Of a stretch of DNA of 64,000 nt, positions 9,863-18,938 are shown piece by piece. Both the position numbers and the translations under genes were made by a program. How positions within the stretch are numbered: the stretch's first letter is position 1; each line of letters begins with the position of its first letter. The stretch comes from Luteococcus japonicus (lineage in GTDB: Bacteria; Actinomycetota; Actinomycetes; Propionibacteriales; Propionibacteriaceae), in contig NZ_RKHG01000001.1 of NCBI RefSeq assembly GCF_003752415.1, positions 372,001 to 436,000 on the forward strand, given 5' to 3'. The notes beneath the pieces were generated by a model, which worked only from the letters and a program-made list of their open reading frames with translations, had not been told where the DNA came from and did not search any database.

Positions 9863-10842
9863 GCCCCCAGCTGGTGACCCTTCTTCTCAGCTGGCCCGAG
9901 TTCAAGAACCCGGGCCGGCTGTGGACCCTCGCGCTCCTGCCGCTGCTGGTGATCGCCTACTTCCTGGCACTGCGGCTCAAGGGCCGCACCGGCATCCGCT
10001 ACACCAACACGGCAGTCCTGGGCGCCATCCTGCCCAAGCAGTCCCAGTGGCGTAGGCATCTGGCCGTCGCGATGAGCCTGTGCTCGTTGGTCGCGCTCAG
10101 CATGGCCTGGGCCCGTCCGATGGGCCTCGAGCGCGTGCCGCGGGAGCGCGCCACCGTCGTCGTGGTGATCGACTCGTCGCAGTCCATGATGGCCACCGAC
10201 GTGAAGCCCAACCGGCTGGATGCCGCCAAGACGGAGGCGAAGGACTTCATCAACACGCTGCCCGACGGCTTCAACGTGGCCGTCGTCTCCCTGAGCGGCA
10301 GCTCGTCGGTGCGGATGCCGCCCAGCATCGACCGTGCCGCCACGCTGCGCGCCATCGACGGCATCCAGCTGCAGGACGGTACGGCGATCGGCGATGCCAT
10401 CGAGTCCAGCCTGTCGGCCATCAAGCAGGCCCCGCTCGGCAATGACAAGAAGCCCGCACCGGGACTCGTGGTGATGCTCTCCGACGGCACCAACACCACC
10501 GGCGCCGACGTGGCGGGAGCAGCGGCCAAGGCCAAGAGCCAGAAGGTGCCCGTCTACACGATCGCCTATGGCAAGCAGACCGGCTACGTGGACCTCGACG
10601 GCAAGCGGGAACGCGTGCCACCGGACCCCAAGCTGCTGCAGCAGGTCTCCCAGGCCACGGGTGGCAAGTCCTGGAGCGCGGACAGCGCCGGGGAACTCAA
10701 GGACGTCTACAAGGACGTCAAGAGCCAGGTCGGCTACGAGGAGGTGCGCAAGGAGCGCACCGCCCAGTACGCCCTCTACGCCCTGGCCTTCGCGACGGTG
10801 GCCGCGCTGGGCGCGGTCTCGATGGCAGCGAGGTGGCCGTGA
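9859..10842 (+). CDS. VWA-domain membrane protein (BatA-like), first copy
   Basis: A 327-residue protein. Two N-terminal transmembrane segments (about 22-38 and 67-85) precede a von Willebrand A domain with MIDAS motif D105-S-S107-Q-S109. A C-terminal transmembrane segment (ALYALAFATVAALGAVSM) follows. The VWA domain should face the outside, anchored at both ends. It is a close paralogue of the next gene and part of the moxR operon. GTG start. Confidence 0.9.
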   Translation: MSPQLVTLLLSWPEFKNPGRLWTLALLPLLVIAYFLALRLKGRTGIRYTNTAVLGAILPKQSQWRRHLAVAMSLCSLVALSMAWARPMGLERVPRERATVVVVIDSSQSMMATDVKPNRLDAAKTEAKDFINTLPDGFNVAVVSLSGSSSVRMPPSIDRAATLRAIDGIQLQDGTAIGDAIESSLSAIKQAPLGNDKKPAPGLVVMLSDGTNTTGADVAGAAAKAKSQKVPVYTIAYGKQTGYVDLDGKRERVPPDPKLLQQVSQATGGKSWSADSAGELKDVYKDVKSQVGYEEVRKERTAQYALYALAFATVAALGAVSMAARWP

Positions 10843-11810
10843 TGCACGATGTCCTGCTCCTGACGCAGTTCATGCGTCCCCACCGGCTCTGGCTCCTCAT
10901 GCTGGTTCCGGCCATCGGCCTGCTGTACCTGCTGCTGAACGGACGTTTCCGTCCCCAGCCGGGGCGGCGCCGGACCCGTCTGGACCTGGTGATTCCCAAG
11001 GACGCGTCATGGAAGCGCCACGGGGCCGTGCTGCTGGCCCTCGCCTCCCTGACCTCCCTGGTGGTGGCCTGGGCCATGCCGAAGGCCTACACGAATGTGC
11101 CGCGGGACCGGGCCACCGTCGTGATCGCCATCGACGTGTCGCGGTCCATGGTGGCCAGCGACGTCCAGCCCAACCGGCTCGCCGCGGCCCAGACCGCGGC
11201 ACAGGCCTTCACAAAGGAGCTCCCGGAACGCTTCAACGTGGCCCTGGTCACCTTTGCCGCGACCACCCAGATCGTGGTGCCACCCACGACGGACCGCGGT
11301 GCGGTGGACCGGGCGATCGAGAACCTGGAGGTGGCCCCGTCGACGGCCATCGGCGACGGCATCTACACCTCGCTCGATGCGCTGAAGCTGGTGCCACCGG
11401 ACAAGGACCATCCCAAGGAGACCGCGCCCGCCGCCATCGTGCTGCTCTCCGACGGCGCCACCAACATCGGGCGTTCCTCACTGGCCGCGGCGGAGCAGTC
11501 GCGCGCGCAGAACGTGCCGGTCTACACGATCGCCTACGGCACCTCGACGGGCTATGTGATGGAGGGCGGCCAGCGCCAACCGGTGCCGGTGAACCATGCG
11601 GAACTGTCGGCCGTCGCCCGGGCTTCGGGGGGCAAGAAGTTCGCCGCCGCCAGCAAGGACGAACTGGAGGCCGTCTACAAGACGATCGCCCAGAGCGTCG
11701 GCTACGAGAAGGTCTACACCGAGGTCACCGACAAGTACGCGGGCCTTGCCCTGCTCTTCGCCGTCCTGGCCTCCTTGGGTGTGATCTCCTTGGGTGCCCG
11801 CTGGCCCTGA
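10842..11810 (+). CDS. VWA-domain membrane protein (BatA/BatB-like), second copy
   Basis: A 322-residue protein. Same plan as the preceding gene: transmembrane segments near residues 17-33 and 62-79, MIDAS D98-V-S100-R-S102, and a C-terminal transmembrane helix. ATG 10842 overlaps the preceding stop by one base (TGATG); in-frame GTG 10833 and 10839 are also possible. The pair looks like a tandem duplication and is the last gene of the moxR operon. Confidence 0.9.
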   Translation: MHDVLLLTQFMRPHRLWLLMLVPAIGLLYLLLNGRFRPQPGRRRTRLDLVIPKDASWKRHGAVLLALASLTSLVVAWAMPKAYTNVPRDRATVVIAIDVSRSMVASDVQPNRLAAAQTAAQAFTKELPERFNVALVTFAATTQIVVPPTTDRGAVDRAIENLEVAPSTAIGDGIYTSLDALKLVPPDKDHPKETAPAAIVLLSDGATNIGRSSLAAAEQSRAQNVPVYTIAYGTSTGYVMEGGQRQPVPVNHAELSAVARASGGKKFAAASKDELEAVYKTIAQSVGYEKVYTEVTDKYAGLALLFAVLASLGVISLGARWP

Positions 11811-11860
11811 GCCTCGGTGCCGGCTGGCGTGCTGGCCCGGTCCAGTGATTGATTGGATCC

Positions 11861-12571
11861 ATGCCCAGTGACATCGCCCAGAACCTTGCCTCCGTCGAGG
11901 CCCGCATCGCGGCCGCCTGCTCCGCGGCCGACCGTGACCCGTCAACGGTGAGCCTGCTCCCGGTCAGCAAGACCCACCCGATGGACGCACTGCGCGAGGT
12001 TGCCTCCCACGGCTACACGCTGTTCGGCGAGAACAAGGTGCAGGAACTGGTCGCCAAGTCTGCAGAACTGAGCGAGGACGATGGCTTCGGCTTCAGTGTC
12101 ATCGGGCACCTGCAGACGAACAAGGCAAAGCAGGTGGCCGAGCTGGCCAGCGAGTTCCAGTGCCTTGACTCGGCCAAGATCGCCGTGGCCCTGGACAAGC
12201 GCCTCCAGCCGCTGGGCAAGCGGCTCCCGGTGCTGATCCAGGTCAATTCCTCGGGTGAGGAGCAGAAGTCCGGCATCGCTCCCGAGGAGGTTCCGGGCCT
12301 GGTGGACGAGCTGACGGCGTGCGACGCCCTGGACGTGCGCGGTCTGATGACCGTCGCCATCAAGGGCGACGAGCCCCAGGTGGCGGCCTGCTTCGAGCGG
12401 ATGCTGGAGCTGCAGCGCAGGCTCCGCGACGCGCAGGCCCTCGGTTCGTCCTGGGACGAACTCAGCATGGGCATGTCGGGTGACCTGGAGCTGGCGATCG
12501 CCCACGGGTCCACGTGTGTACGCGTGGGCACCGCCATCTTCGGGGCCCGGGACTACGGTCCCCTGGCCTGA
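11861..12571 (+). CDS. YggS/PROSC-family pyridoxal-phosphate homeostasis protein
   Basis: A 236-residue protein. The fold-type III PLP-binding lysine is in LLPVSKTHP, and FGENKVQEL, FSVIGHLQTNKAK, SVDSA-like QCLDSAKIAVAL and ELSMGMSGDLELAI are the standard family blocks. Its role is PLP carriage and homeostasis, without a known enzymatic reaction. ATG 11861 is chosen; TTG 11849 is also in frame. In other actinobacteria this gene usually sits near ftsZ; here it follows the moxR operon. Confidence 0.9.
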   Translation: MPSDIAQNLASVEARIAAACSAADRDPSTVSLLPVSKTHPMDALREVASHGYTLFGENKVQELVAKSAELSEDDGFGFSVIGHLQTNKAKQVAELASEFQCLDSAKIAVALDKRLQPLGKRLPVLIQVNSSGEEQKSGIAPEEVPGLVDELTACDALDVRGLMTVAIKGDEPQVAACFERMLELQRRLRDAQALGSSWDELSMGMSGDLELAIAHGSTCVRVGTAIFGARDYGPLA

Positions 12572-12578
12572 GCTCGCC

Positions 12579-14507
12579 TCACGCCAGGTTCTCGACCTCC
12601 AGGCGCGGGACCTCGTCAGCGGGTGTGAAACCGAAGAGTTGGCTGAAGAAGCTCAACTGCGCCTCCACCACCGCCCGCCGGGTGGACTGCTTGCGGAAGC
12701 CGTGGCCCTCACCCTCGAAGAGGATCAGTGCGACGGGCAGCTTCTTGGCCCGCACGGCCTGGGCCATCGACTCCGCCTGGTTCGGCGGCACCACCTTGTC
12801 GTCCAGGCCCTGCAGGATCAGCATCGGGCTTGAGAGCCGGTCGACGTGATGGATGGGGGAGCGGTCCAGGTAGACCTGTCGTCCCTCGGGGTAGGGCGCC
12901 ACCAGCAGGAAGGGATAGCGGGACTCGAACTTGTGGGTGTCGGTCACCAGCGTCTCCAGGTCCCCGATTCCGTAGCGGCTGACGCCGGCGGCGAAGACAT
13001 CGGAGACGACCAGGGCCTGCAGGGTGGTGTAGCCACCCGCGGAACCGCCCTGGATGACGATCCGCCGCGGGTCCGCCAGGCGGCGCTCCACGATGGCTTG
13101 GACGGCATCCACGCAGTCATCGACGTCGGCGATGCCCCAGGTGCCGTACAGGCGGTTGCGGTAGGCGCGGCCGAAGCCCGCCGAGCCGGAGTAGTTGACG
13201 TCCAGCACCGCGAAGCCACGTGAGGTCCAGAACTGGAAGTCCGTGCGGTAGATGCCCGGGGCCATGCCGGTCGGACCGCCGTGGGTGTTGACGATCATCG
13301 GGGCCAGCTCGCCCTCCGGGAGACAGGCCTGCGGATTGGCCGGCGGATAGTACCACGCCTGACTGCGGCTATGCCGCCCTTCGAACCAGACCGACTCCGG
13401 CCGCGAGACCCACTCCGGGGCGGGCTGGGAGGAAGCGGCCTCCTGAACCGCCGTCGTCTGCATCGTGGACGGATCCAGACGCAGGATCTGGGCATGCCGG
13501 TCAGCGTGGTCGACGTTGAGGAAGATCCCCGCGGGGCCGGCGGCGATGGAGTCCACGTCGGCAAAGGTGCCCTCCACCCAGCGAGGCTCCCCTCCGTCGA
13601 GGTCCAGCAAGCAGACGCGGGCGCGGGCGTCGTCGTAGCAGAAGGTCACCAGGGTGCGGCCGTGCGCGGCGTACAGGTCATTGGGCAGTACCCAGAGCGG
13701 ACGGCAGAAGTCCTTGTCCGAGCTGAGCAGCTGCTGACGGGTGTCGTCGCCGCGCAGGATCCACGGATTCCAGAAGCCGGTCTCGTCACTCATGAAGACC
13801 AGGTCTTCACCTGCCCAGCGGGGATGAAGGACGCTGATCTCGTCGCCTCCGGCCACCTGCCTCAACTCACCCGTGCCGTCCTCGGCAAGGTCCAGGACCA
13901 TGATGCGGCTGCCATCCCACGGCATGTTGGGGTGGCTCCACTCGACCCATGCGAGCCTGCCCCCGTCGGACAGCTCCGGGTGGGCGTAGAAGTCGGAGCC
14001 CTCGGCCAGCACCCGGCCACCGTCGCCATTGTCCCCGTCGAGGTCGAGCGCGACGACGGTGGTGACGGCCTCGTCCGCACCGCGGTGGTCCTCGCGGACG
14101 GCCAGGACCAAACGACGCGCCGCATCCACCCGCAGGCCTGCGAAACGCAGGTCGCGATTGGTGCCGGTGATCGCCCGGTCAGCGCCGTCCTCGATGACGT
14201 GCACCGCGCCGTCGCTGTCATTGCACCAGGCCACGATGCCGTCCCGGGCATGCCAGGTGCCACCGCCGTACTCCTGCACGCGGGAGCGGACGCTTGCATC
14301 CGTGGGGGTGGCATCCGTTGCCCGTCCGTCTCGCAGCCGCACCAGCACCGTGCGTCCGTCGAGCTCCGGGCGGGACTCCAGCCAGTAGACGTCGTCCCCG
14401 TCGACGCCGACGCTGGACAGGCCCGTGCCGGCCTTCAGGAGGGCGTCCACGTCGACGACGGAGGGCCAGCTGCCGCAGGGCAGAGGAGTGCACTCGGTGG
14501 TGGTCAT
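12579..14507 (-). CDS. S9-family serine peptidase (prolyl oligopeptidase/acylaminoacyl peptidase type)
   Basis: A 642-residue protein. An N-terminal beta-propeller (about 1-370) with repeated D/W-rich blades precedes an alpha/beta-hydrolase domain. The nucleophile is in QGGSAGGYTT, the oxyanion region is MIVNTHGGPTG, the acid is in LQGLDDKVVP and the histidine in EGEGHGF. No signal peptide is visible, so it is probably cytoplasmic. It converges on the yggS-like gene with a 7-bp gap. ATG 14507 is chosen; GTG 14513 is an alternative. A second S9 enzyme is at 23922. Confidence 0.9.
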   Translation of the reverse strand: MTTTECTPLPCGSWPSVVDVDALLKAGTGLSSVGVDGDDVYWLESRPELDGRTVLVRLRDGRATDATPTDASVRSRVQEYGGGTWHARDGIVAWCNDSDGAVHVIEDGADRAITGTNRDLRFAGLRVDAARRLVLAVREDHRGADEAVTTVVALDLDGDNGDGGRVLAEGSDFYAHPELSDGGRLAWVEWSHPNMPWDGSRIMVLDLAEDGTGELRQVAGGDEISVLHPRWAGEDLVFMSDETGFWNPWILRGDDTRQQLLSSDKDFCRPLWVLPNDLYAAHGRTLVTFCYDDARARVCLLDLDGGEPRWVEGTFADVDSIAAGPAGIFLNVDHADRHAQILRLDPSTMQTTAVQEAASSQPAPEWVSRPESVWFEGRHSRSQAWYYPPANPQACLPEGELAPMIVNTHGGPTGMAPGIYRTDFQFWTSRGFAVLDVNYSGSAGFGRAYRNRLYGTWGIADVDDCVDAVQAIVERRLADPRRIVIQGGSAGGYTTLQALVVSDVFAAGVSRYGIGDLETLVTDTHKFESRYPFLLVAPYPEGRQVYLDRSPIHHVDRLSSPMLILQGLDDKVVPPNQAESMAQAVRAKKLPVALILFEGEGHGFRKQSTRRAVVEAQLSFFSQLFGFTPADEVPRLEVENLA

Positions 14508-14638
14508 GACCACGAGCCTATCCAGAGCGGTTGAACCGGCATGGGTGCGTGGGGCAGAATCGAACGGACGTCACATCCTCATGTCTGGTCGAAGTCTGCA
14601 GGGGAAGGCACGACTGGGGCCTTGGCAGGAGGATCGTG

Positions 14639-15139
14639 ATGACCGGCATGACCCGTGGGCTCTTCTTCGTCCACTCGACGCCGTCGGCGCTGTGCCCGCA
14701 CATCGAATGGGCCGTCGAGGGCGTCCTTGGCGTGCCCCCGCATTTCGACTGGTCGCCGCAGCCGGCCATGCCCGGCAGCGTGCGCTGCGAGGTCCCGTGG
14801 ACGGGACCCGAGGGAACCGGTGCCCGGTTGGCCAGCGCCTTCCTGGCCTGGCAGCGGATCCGTTTCGAGGTGACCGAGGATTCCGGCCCGGCTGGTGAGG
14901 GCAACCGGTGGAGCTACACGCCGAACCTGGGCATCTTCCACGCTGCCACCACCATCAGCGGTGACATCACGGTTCCCGAGGAACGGATCAAGTTGGCCAT
15001 CTCCCAGGACGCGACGGGAGCCAAGCCGCTGCGCGCCTCCCTGGACGAATTGCTCGGGACCCCCTGGGACGACGAGCTGGAGGTCTTCCGGCACGCCGGG
15101 GAGGATGCCCCGGTCCGCTGGATGCACCGCGCGGGCTGA
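14639..15139 (+). CDS. DUF3145 family protein
   Basis: A 166-residue protein. MTRGLFFVHSTPSALCPHIE, followed by W-rich text and a C-terminus PWDDELEVFRHAGE, is characteristic of DUF3145, an actinobacteria-specific family of unknown function. ATG 14639 has AGGAGG 6 bp upstream, which decides the start against upstream in-frame codons. In actinobacteria this gene is regularly found beside the fab operon, as here. Confidence 0.9.
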   Translation: MTGMTRGLFFVHSTPSALCPHIEWAVEGVLGVPPHFDWSPQPAMPGSVRCEVPWTGPEGTGARLASAFLAWQRIRFEVTEDSGPAGEGNRWSYTPNLGIFHAATTISGDITVPEERIKLAISQDATGAKPLRASLDELLGTPWDDELEVFRHAGEDAPVRWMHRAG

Positions 15140-15148
15140 CCAATCAGA

Positions 15149-15180
15149 ACAGGCCCGGCCACCGCAGTGGCCGAGCCTGT
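15149..15180. terminator. Hairpin between converging DUF3145 gene and fabF
   Basis: A 14-bp stem with one mismatch (ACAGGCCCGGCCAC, loop CGCA, GTGGCCGAGCCTGT) between two converging stops. It lacks a clear T-run. Its right arm is part of the CCGAGCCTGTCGAG mini-repeat seen elsewhere in the window. Confidence 0.6.
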
Positions 15181-15200
15181 CGAGGCGTCTGAGCTAAAGG

Positions 15201-16457
15201 TCAGCGGCTCTGGTTCTGGTTGGTCGCCACGATGGCGACATTGTGGCCACCGAAGCCGAAGGAGTTGTTCAGCGCGGCGAGGTCGCCCTCGGGCAGCTCC
15301 CGCAGGGTGGTGGCAATCTCCACCGGCAGTCCCGGCTCCAGGTTCTCGATGTTGATCGTCGCCGGAATCTGACGCGTGTTCAGCGCCATCACCGTCGCGA
15401 AGGTCTCGATGGCACCGGCGCCGCCCAGCAGGTGACCGGTCATCGACTTGGTGGAGGTGACGATCACGTCGTCGGCGGCAGTGCCCAGGGCGGTGCGGAT
15501 GCTGCCCGCTTCGGTCACGTCGCCTTTGGGGGTCGAGGTGCCGTGTGCATTGACGTGCCTGATGTCGGCGGGCAGCACGTCGGCCTCCTTCAGGGCCCGC
15601 ACCATGGCGGAGGCCTGGCCGCGGCCGTCGGGATCGGGTTCGACGATGTCGTGGTTGTCGGCACTGATGCCGGCACCAGCGAGCGTGCCGTAGATCTTGG
15701 CGCCACGGGCCTGGGCGTGTTCCAGGCTCTCGAGCACCATGCAGACTGAACCTTCACCCATTACGAAACCATTGCGGTCGGTGTCCCACGGGCGCGATGC
15801 AGTCTCGGGGGAGTCGTTGCGGCGGGAGAGCGCCTGCATCTGGGCGAAGGCATTGATCGGCAGCGGGTGGATGACGGCCTCGGTGCCGCCGGCAAGCACG
15901 ATGTCCGCGCGGCCCAGACGGATCATGTCGATGGCCAGGCTGATCGCCTCGTTCGAGGAGGCACAGGCGCTGACGGGGGTGTGGATGCCGGCGCGGGCGT
16001 TCACCTTGAGACCAAGGTTCGCGGCGGGGGCATTGCTGATCAGCATTGGGATGGTGAAGGGGCTGACGCGTCGCAGGCCCTTCTCCTTCTGGATGTCCCA
16101 CTGGTCAAGCAGCGAGTTCAGGCCACCGATGCCCGACGCGACGCTGACGGCGATCCGGTCCTCGTCGAGGCTGTCGTTCTTCTCCCCGAAGACCAGGCCG
16201 GCATCCTCCCAGGCCTCCTTGCCGGAGATGAGGGCCATCTGGGTGGAGCGGTCCAGACGGCGGGCCTGGACGCGGTCAAGATGGCTGGCCGGATCGCCGG
16301 CCGCGGAGGCGGCGAAGGTCACGGGCAGCTCGGCAGCCCACGGCTGGGTGAGGGTGTGGGCTCCACTGACCCCGTCGAGCATCGCCTGCCATGTGGCGGG
16401 GGCGGTCTCGCCGAGCGGGGTGTAGGCGCCGAAACCGGTGATGACAACGGTGGTCAT
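15201..16457 (-). CDS. fabF: 3-oxoacyl-[acyl-carrier-protein] synthase II
   Basis: A 418-residue condensing enzyme that elongates acyl-ACP with malonyl-ACP in type II fatty-acid synthesis. The catalytic triad is visible: C165 in SACASSNEA, H305 in NAHGTSTPKGD and H342 in KSMTGHLLG. NNSFGFGGHN near the C-terminus is also diagnostic. Start ATG 16457 has GGAG upstream; the open frame extends to 16607 but with non-family text. It is the last gene of fabD-fabH-acpP-fabF. Confidence 0.96.
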   Translation of the reverse strand: MTTVVITGFGAYTPLGETAPATWQAMLDGVSGAHTLTQPWAAELPVTFAASAAGDPASHLDRVQARRLDRSTQMALISGKEAWEDAGLVFGEKNDSLDEDRIAVSVASGIGGLNSLLDQWDIQKEKGLRRVSPFTIPMLISNAPAANLGLKVNARAGIHTPVSACASSNEAISLAIDMIRLGRADIVLAGGTEAVIHPLPINAFAQMQALSRRNDSPETASRPWDTDRNGFVMGEGSVCMVLESLEHAQARGAKIYGTLAGAGISADNHDIVEPDPDGRGQASAMVRALKEADVLPADIRHVNAHGTSTPKGDVTEAGSIRTALGTAADDVIVTSTKSMTGHLLGGAGAIETFATVMALNTRQIPATINIENLEPGLPVEIATTLRELPEGDLAALNNSFGFGGHNVAIVATNQNQSR

Positions 16458-16499
16458 GGGTACTCCAAGGATTGTGTGTGGTGGGCGGTGGGTGCGGGG

Positions 16500-16530
16500 C
16501 GCGGGCCGGGCAGCGTCTGCCCGGCCCGCG
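16500..16530 (-). terminator. Strong hairpin between acpP and fabF (attenuator)
   Basis: A perfect 14-bp GC-rich stem with a 3-nt loop, 16500-16513 paired with 16517-16530, sits in the 88-bp gap after the acpP stop. It lacks a U-run. It could partly terminate transcription or protect the acpP message, giving more ACP than FabF. Confidence 0.55.
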
Positions 16531-16545
16531 GCGGCCACGTCAGGT

Positions 16546-16791
16546 TCAGGCCTGGGCGCGCTCGATGAAGGCCACGGCGTCGCCGACGGTCTTGAGGTTC
16601 TTGGCATCCTCGTCGGGGATCGAGACGCCGAACTTCTCCTCGCAGGCGTAGATGATCTCGACCATGCTCAGGGAGTCGACGTCGAGGTCCTCGGTGAAGG
16701 ACTTGTCGAGCTGGACATCCTCGACGCCGACGCCGGCGACGTCGTTGACGATCTCGGCGAGGTCGGAACGGATCTCTTCGGTGCTGGCCAT
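16546..16791 (-). CDS. acpP: Acyl carrier protein
   Basis: An 81-residue acidic four-helix protein. The phosphopantetheine attachment serine is S40 in DLDVDSLSM. The size and charge are standard for AcpP. It carries acyl chains between the enzymes of the fab operon in which it sits, between fabH and fabF. An AGGAGG-like site lies upstream of ATG 16791. Confidence 0.97.
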   Translation of the reverse strand: MASTEEIRSDLAEIVNDVAGVGVEDVQLDKSFTEDLDVDSLSMVEIIYACEEKFGVSIPDEDAKNLKTVGDAVAFIERAQA

Positions 16792-16859
16792 GATGGCCTC
16801 CTGTTTCTGTGTTGGTGTTGCGGTGCTGTACGGGGCCGCCGGATGGCGAACCCCGGGTT

Positions 16860-17852
16860 CTAGGGGAGGATGACGACCTGCCCGGCGTATGCGAGACCGC
16901 CGCCGAAGCCGATCATCAGTGCGGTCTGGCCGCTGCGAGCCTCGCCGGACTGCAGGACGGCGTCCAGCGCCAGCGGCACGGAGGCCGCCGACGAATTGCC
17001 CATCTGGGCAATGTCCCGGGCGACCACGATCTCGCCTGGCAGTTTCAGGTGGCGCAGCATCGAGTCGGTGATGCGGTTGTTCGCCTGGTGCGGGACGAAG
17101 ACGTCAAGATCCTCCGGGGCCAGGCCGGCCGCCGCAAGGGTCTCGCGGGTCTTGTCCGCGATGAACGTGGTGGCCCAGCGAAAGACCTTGGTGCCGTCCA
17201 TCCGGATGAAGGGGTGCTCCTGGTCGTCGCCCAGGGCGGACCATTCGTCGAGGGTCAGCACATCGTGCTGGGAGGGGTCCGAACCCCAGACGGTGGGGCC
17301 GATCTGCGGTGTCTCGGACGGCCCGATCACGACGGCCCCGGCGCCGTCGCCGAAGAGGAAGGCGGTGCCGCGGTCGGTCTTGTCCAGCAGCCGGCTCAGC
17401 ACCTCGGCCCCGACGACCAGCACCTGGCGTGCTGCTCCGGTGCGCACCAGGGAGTCGGCAAGACCGACGCCGTAGCAGAAGCCGGCGCAGGCGGCGGTCA
17501 GGTCGAAGACCGCCGGGCCGGTGCAACCCAGGTCCGCGGCGACGCGGGCGGCCAACGAGGGCATGGCCTGGTCATTGCTGATGGTCGCCACGATGACGGC
17601 GTCGATCTCTGAGGCCTGCAGCCCGGCACGTTCGAGGGCCTGGGCACAGGCGGACACGGCGAGGCTGCGCGGAGTCTCCTCGTCGGTGGCCCAGTGTCGT
17701 GCCTCGATGCCGGTGCGCTGCCTGATCCACTCGTCGCTGGAGTCGATGAGGGTGCACATCTCCTCATTGCTGACGACATGCGAGCCGCGGCTGGCACCGG
17801 TCGACACGATGCGGGACCCGGCAACGCCCGCAACGGGGATGATGGCTGCCAT
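16860..17852 (-). CDS. fabH: 3-oxoacyl-[acyl-carrier-protein] synthase III
   Basis: A 330-residue initiating condensing enzyme. The catalytic residues are C122 (TAACAGF), H255 (VPHQANNRI) and N286 (GNSSAAS). It joins an acyl-CoA starter to malonyl-ACP; in actinomycetes the starter is often branched or propionyl-derived, which is not decidable here. It begins one base after fabD ends, so the two are tightly linked. Confidence 0.96.
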   Translation of the reverse strand: MAAIIPVAGVAGSRIVSTGASRGSHVVSNEEMCTLIDSSDEWIRQRTGIEARHWATDEETPRSLAVSACAQALERAGLQASEIDAVIVATISNDQAMPSLAARVAADLGCTGPAVFDLTAACAGFCYGVGLADSLVRTGAARQVLVVGAEVLSRLLDKTDRGTAFLFGDGAGAVVIGPSETPQIGPTVWGSDPSQHDVLTLDEWSALGDDQEHPFIRMDGTKVFRWATTFIADKTRETLAAAGLAPEDLDVFVPHQANNRITDSMLRHLKLPGEIVVARDIAQMGNSSAASVPLALDAVLQSGEARSGQTALMIGFGGGLAYAGQVVILP

Positions 17853-17853
17853 C

Positions 17854-18801
17854 TCAGGCCTCGCCGTTCCCGGCGTGCTGCTCGACGAAGGCGCGCGCCT
17901 CGTCCAGCTGGTCGGGGGTGTTCAGGTTGAACAGTTCGACGCCCTTGAGGTTGCGCTTGGCGATGCCGGTCAGGGTGCCGGCGGGGGTGAGCTCCAGCAT
18001 GCCGGTGATGCCCTGCTCGGCCAGCGTGGCCATGCACAGATCCCAGCGGACCGGATTGGCGACCTGGTTGATCAGGCGTTCCAAGTAGTCGGCGCCGGAG
18101 GTCACCACCTGGCCGTCGCGGTTGCTGAGCAGGGCGAGGCTGGCGTCCCGCGGTTCGACCGTCGCGGCGACCTCGCGCAGGTGCGCCACGGCCGGCTCCA
18201 TGTGGACGGTGTGGAAGGCCCCGGCAACGCTCAGCGGGAACAGTCGGGTGCGCTTGGGAGCCTGCTCCGCGAAGGCCTCCAACTGCTCGACGGTGCCGGC
18301 GGCGACGATCTGCCCGGAGCCGTTGTTGTTGGCGGGGGTGAGGCCGGCTGCCTCGATGGCGGCCAGCACCTCGTCACGGTCGCCACCGATGACGGCGGTC
18401 ATCGACGTGCGGCGCAGTGCAGAAGCCTCGGCCATCGCCCGGCCACGCTCACGGACCAGGGTGATGGCCTCGTCCTCGCCCAGCACCCCGGCGATCGCGG
18501 CGGCCGCCAGCTCACCGACGCTGTGCCCGGCGACGGCACCGACGCGCTGGTCGGCACCGGCCTCGCCCAGCAGTTCGGCCGCCGTGGCGATGGCGGAGGC
18601 GACGAGTAGGGGCTGGGCCACGGCGGTGTCACGGATGGTGTCCGCATCGGACGTGGTGCCATGGGCCGCCAGGTCCAGCTGGGCCACCTCACCCAGGGCC
18701 GTCAGGCGCTCAGCGAAGCTGGGCAGCTGGAGCCAGGGGGCGAGGAATCCGGGGGTCTGGGCGCCTTGTCCCGGCGCAACGATTGCAAGCACGTAGTCCA
18801 C
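17854..18801 (-). CDS. fabD: Malonyl-CoA:ACP transacylase
   Basis: A 315-residue protein. APGQGAQ is near the N-terminus, the nucleophile is S94 in GHSVGE, and the active-site histidine is H197 in GAFHTVHM. It loads malonate onto ACP for FabH and FabF. The start is GTG 18801; an internal GTG three codons later is possible. It is the first structural gene of the fab operon, preceded by a 137-bp gap that carries an inverted repeat and by the activator gene. Confidence 0.95.
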   Translation of the reverse strand: MDYVLAIVAPGQGAQTPGFLAPWLQLPSFAERLTALGEVAQLDLAAHGTTSDADTIRDTAVAQPLLVASAIATAAELLGEAGADQRVGAVAGHSVGELAAAAIAGVLGEDEAITLVRERGRAMAEASALRRTSMTAVIGGDRDEVLAAIEAAGLTPANNNGSGQIVAAGTVEQLEAFAEQAPKRTRLFPLSVAGAFHTVHMEPAVAHLREVAATVEPRDASLALLSNRDGQVVTSGADYLERLINQVANPVRWDLCMATLAEQGITGMLELTPAGTLTGIAKRNLKGVELFNLNTPDQLDEARAFVEQHAGNGEA

Positions 18802-18859
18802 TCTGTCCCTTCCAGCGGCCCTGGACAGCGGATGACACGACGAAATCTACGGGTGCGCT

Positions 18860-18878
18860 GTTGTGGGATCCCCACAAC
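18860..18878. promoter_or_regulatory. Inverted repeat in fabD promoter region, candidate FasR operator
   Basis: GTTGTGGG-ATC-CCCACAAC has perfect 8-bp arms and lies 58-77 bp upstream of the fabD start. A second perfect palindrome, TGGGATTCCCA, follows at 18884-18894, and a TTGTGG half-site lies near 18915. The gap separates fabD from the PucR-type activator gene, so an activator site is the natural reading. Binding is inferred. Confidence 0.55.
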
Positions 18879-18938
18879 AGGCATGGGATTCCCAGGCGGG
18901 GCGTCGGGTACCTCTTGTGGGGGATGATCAATCGCTGG

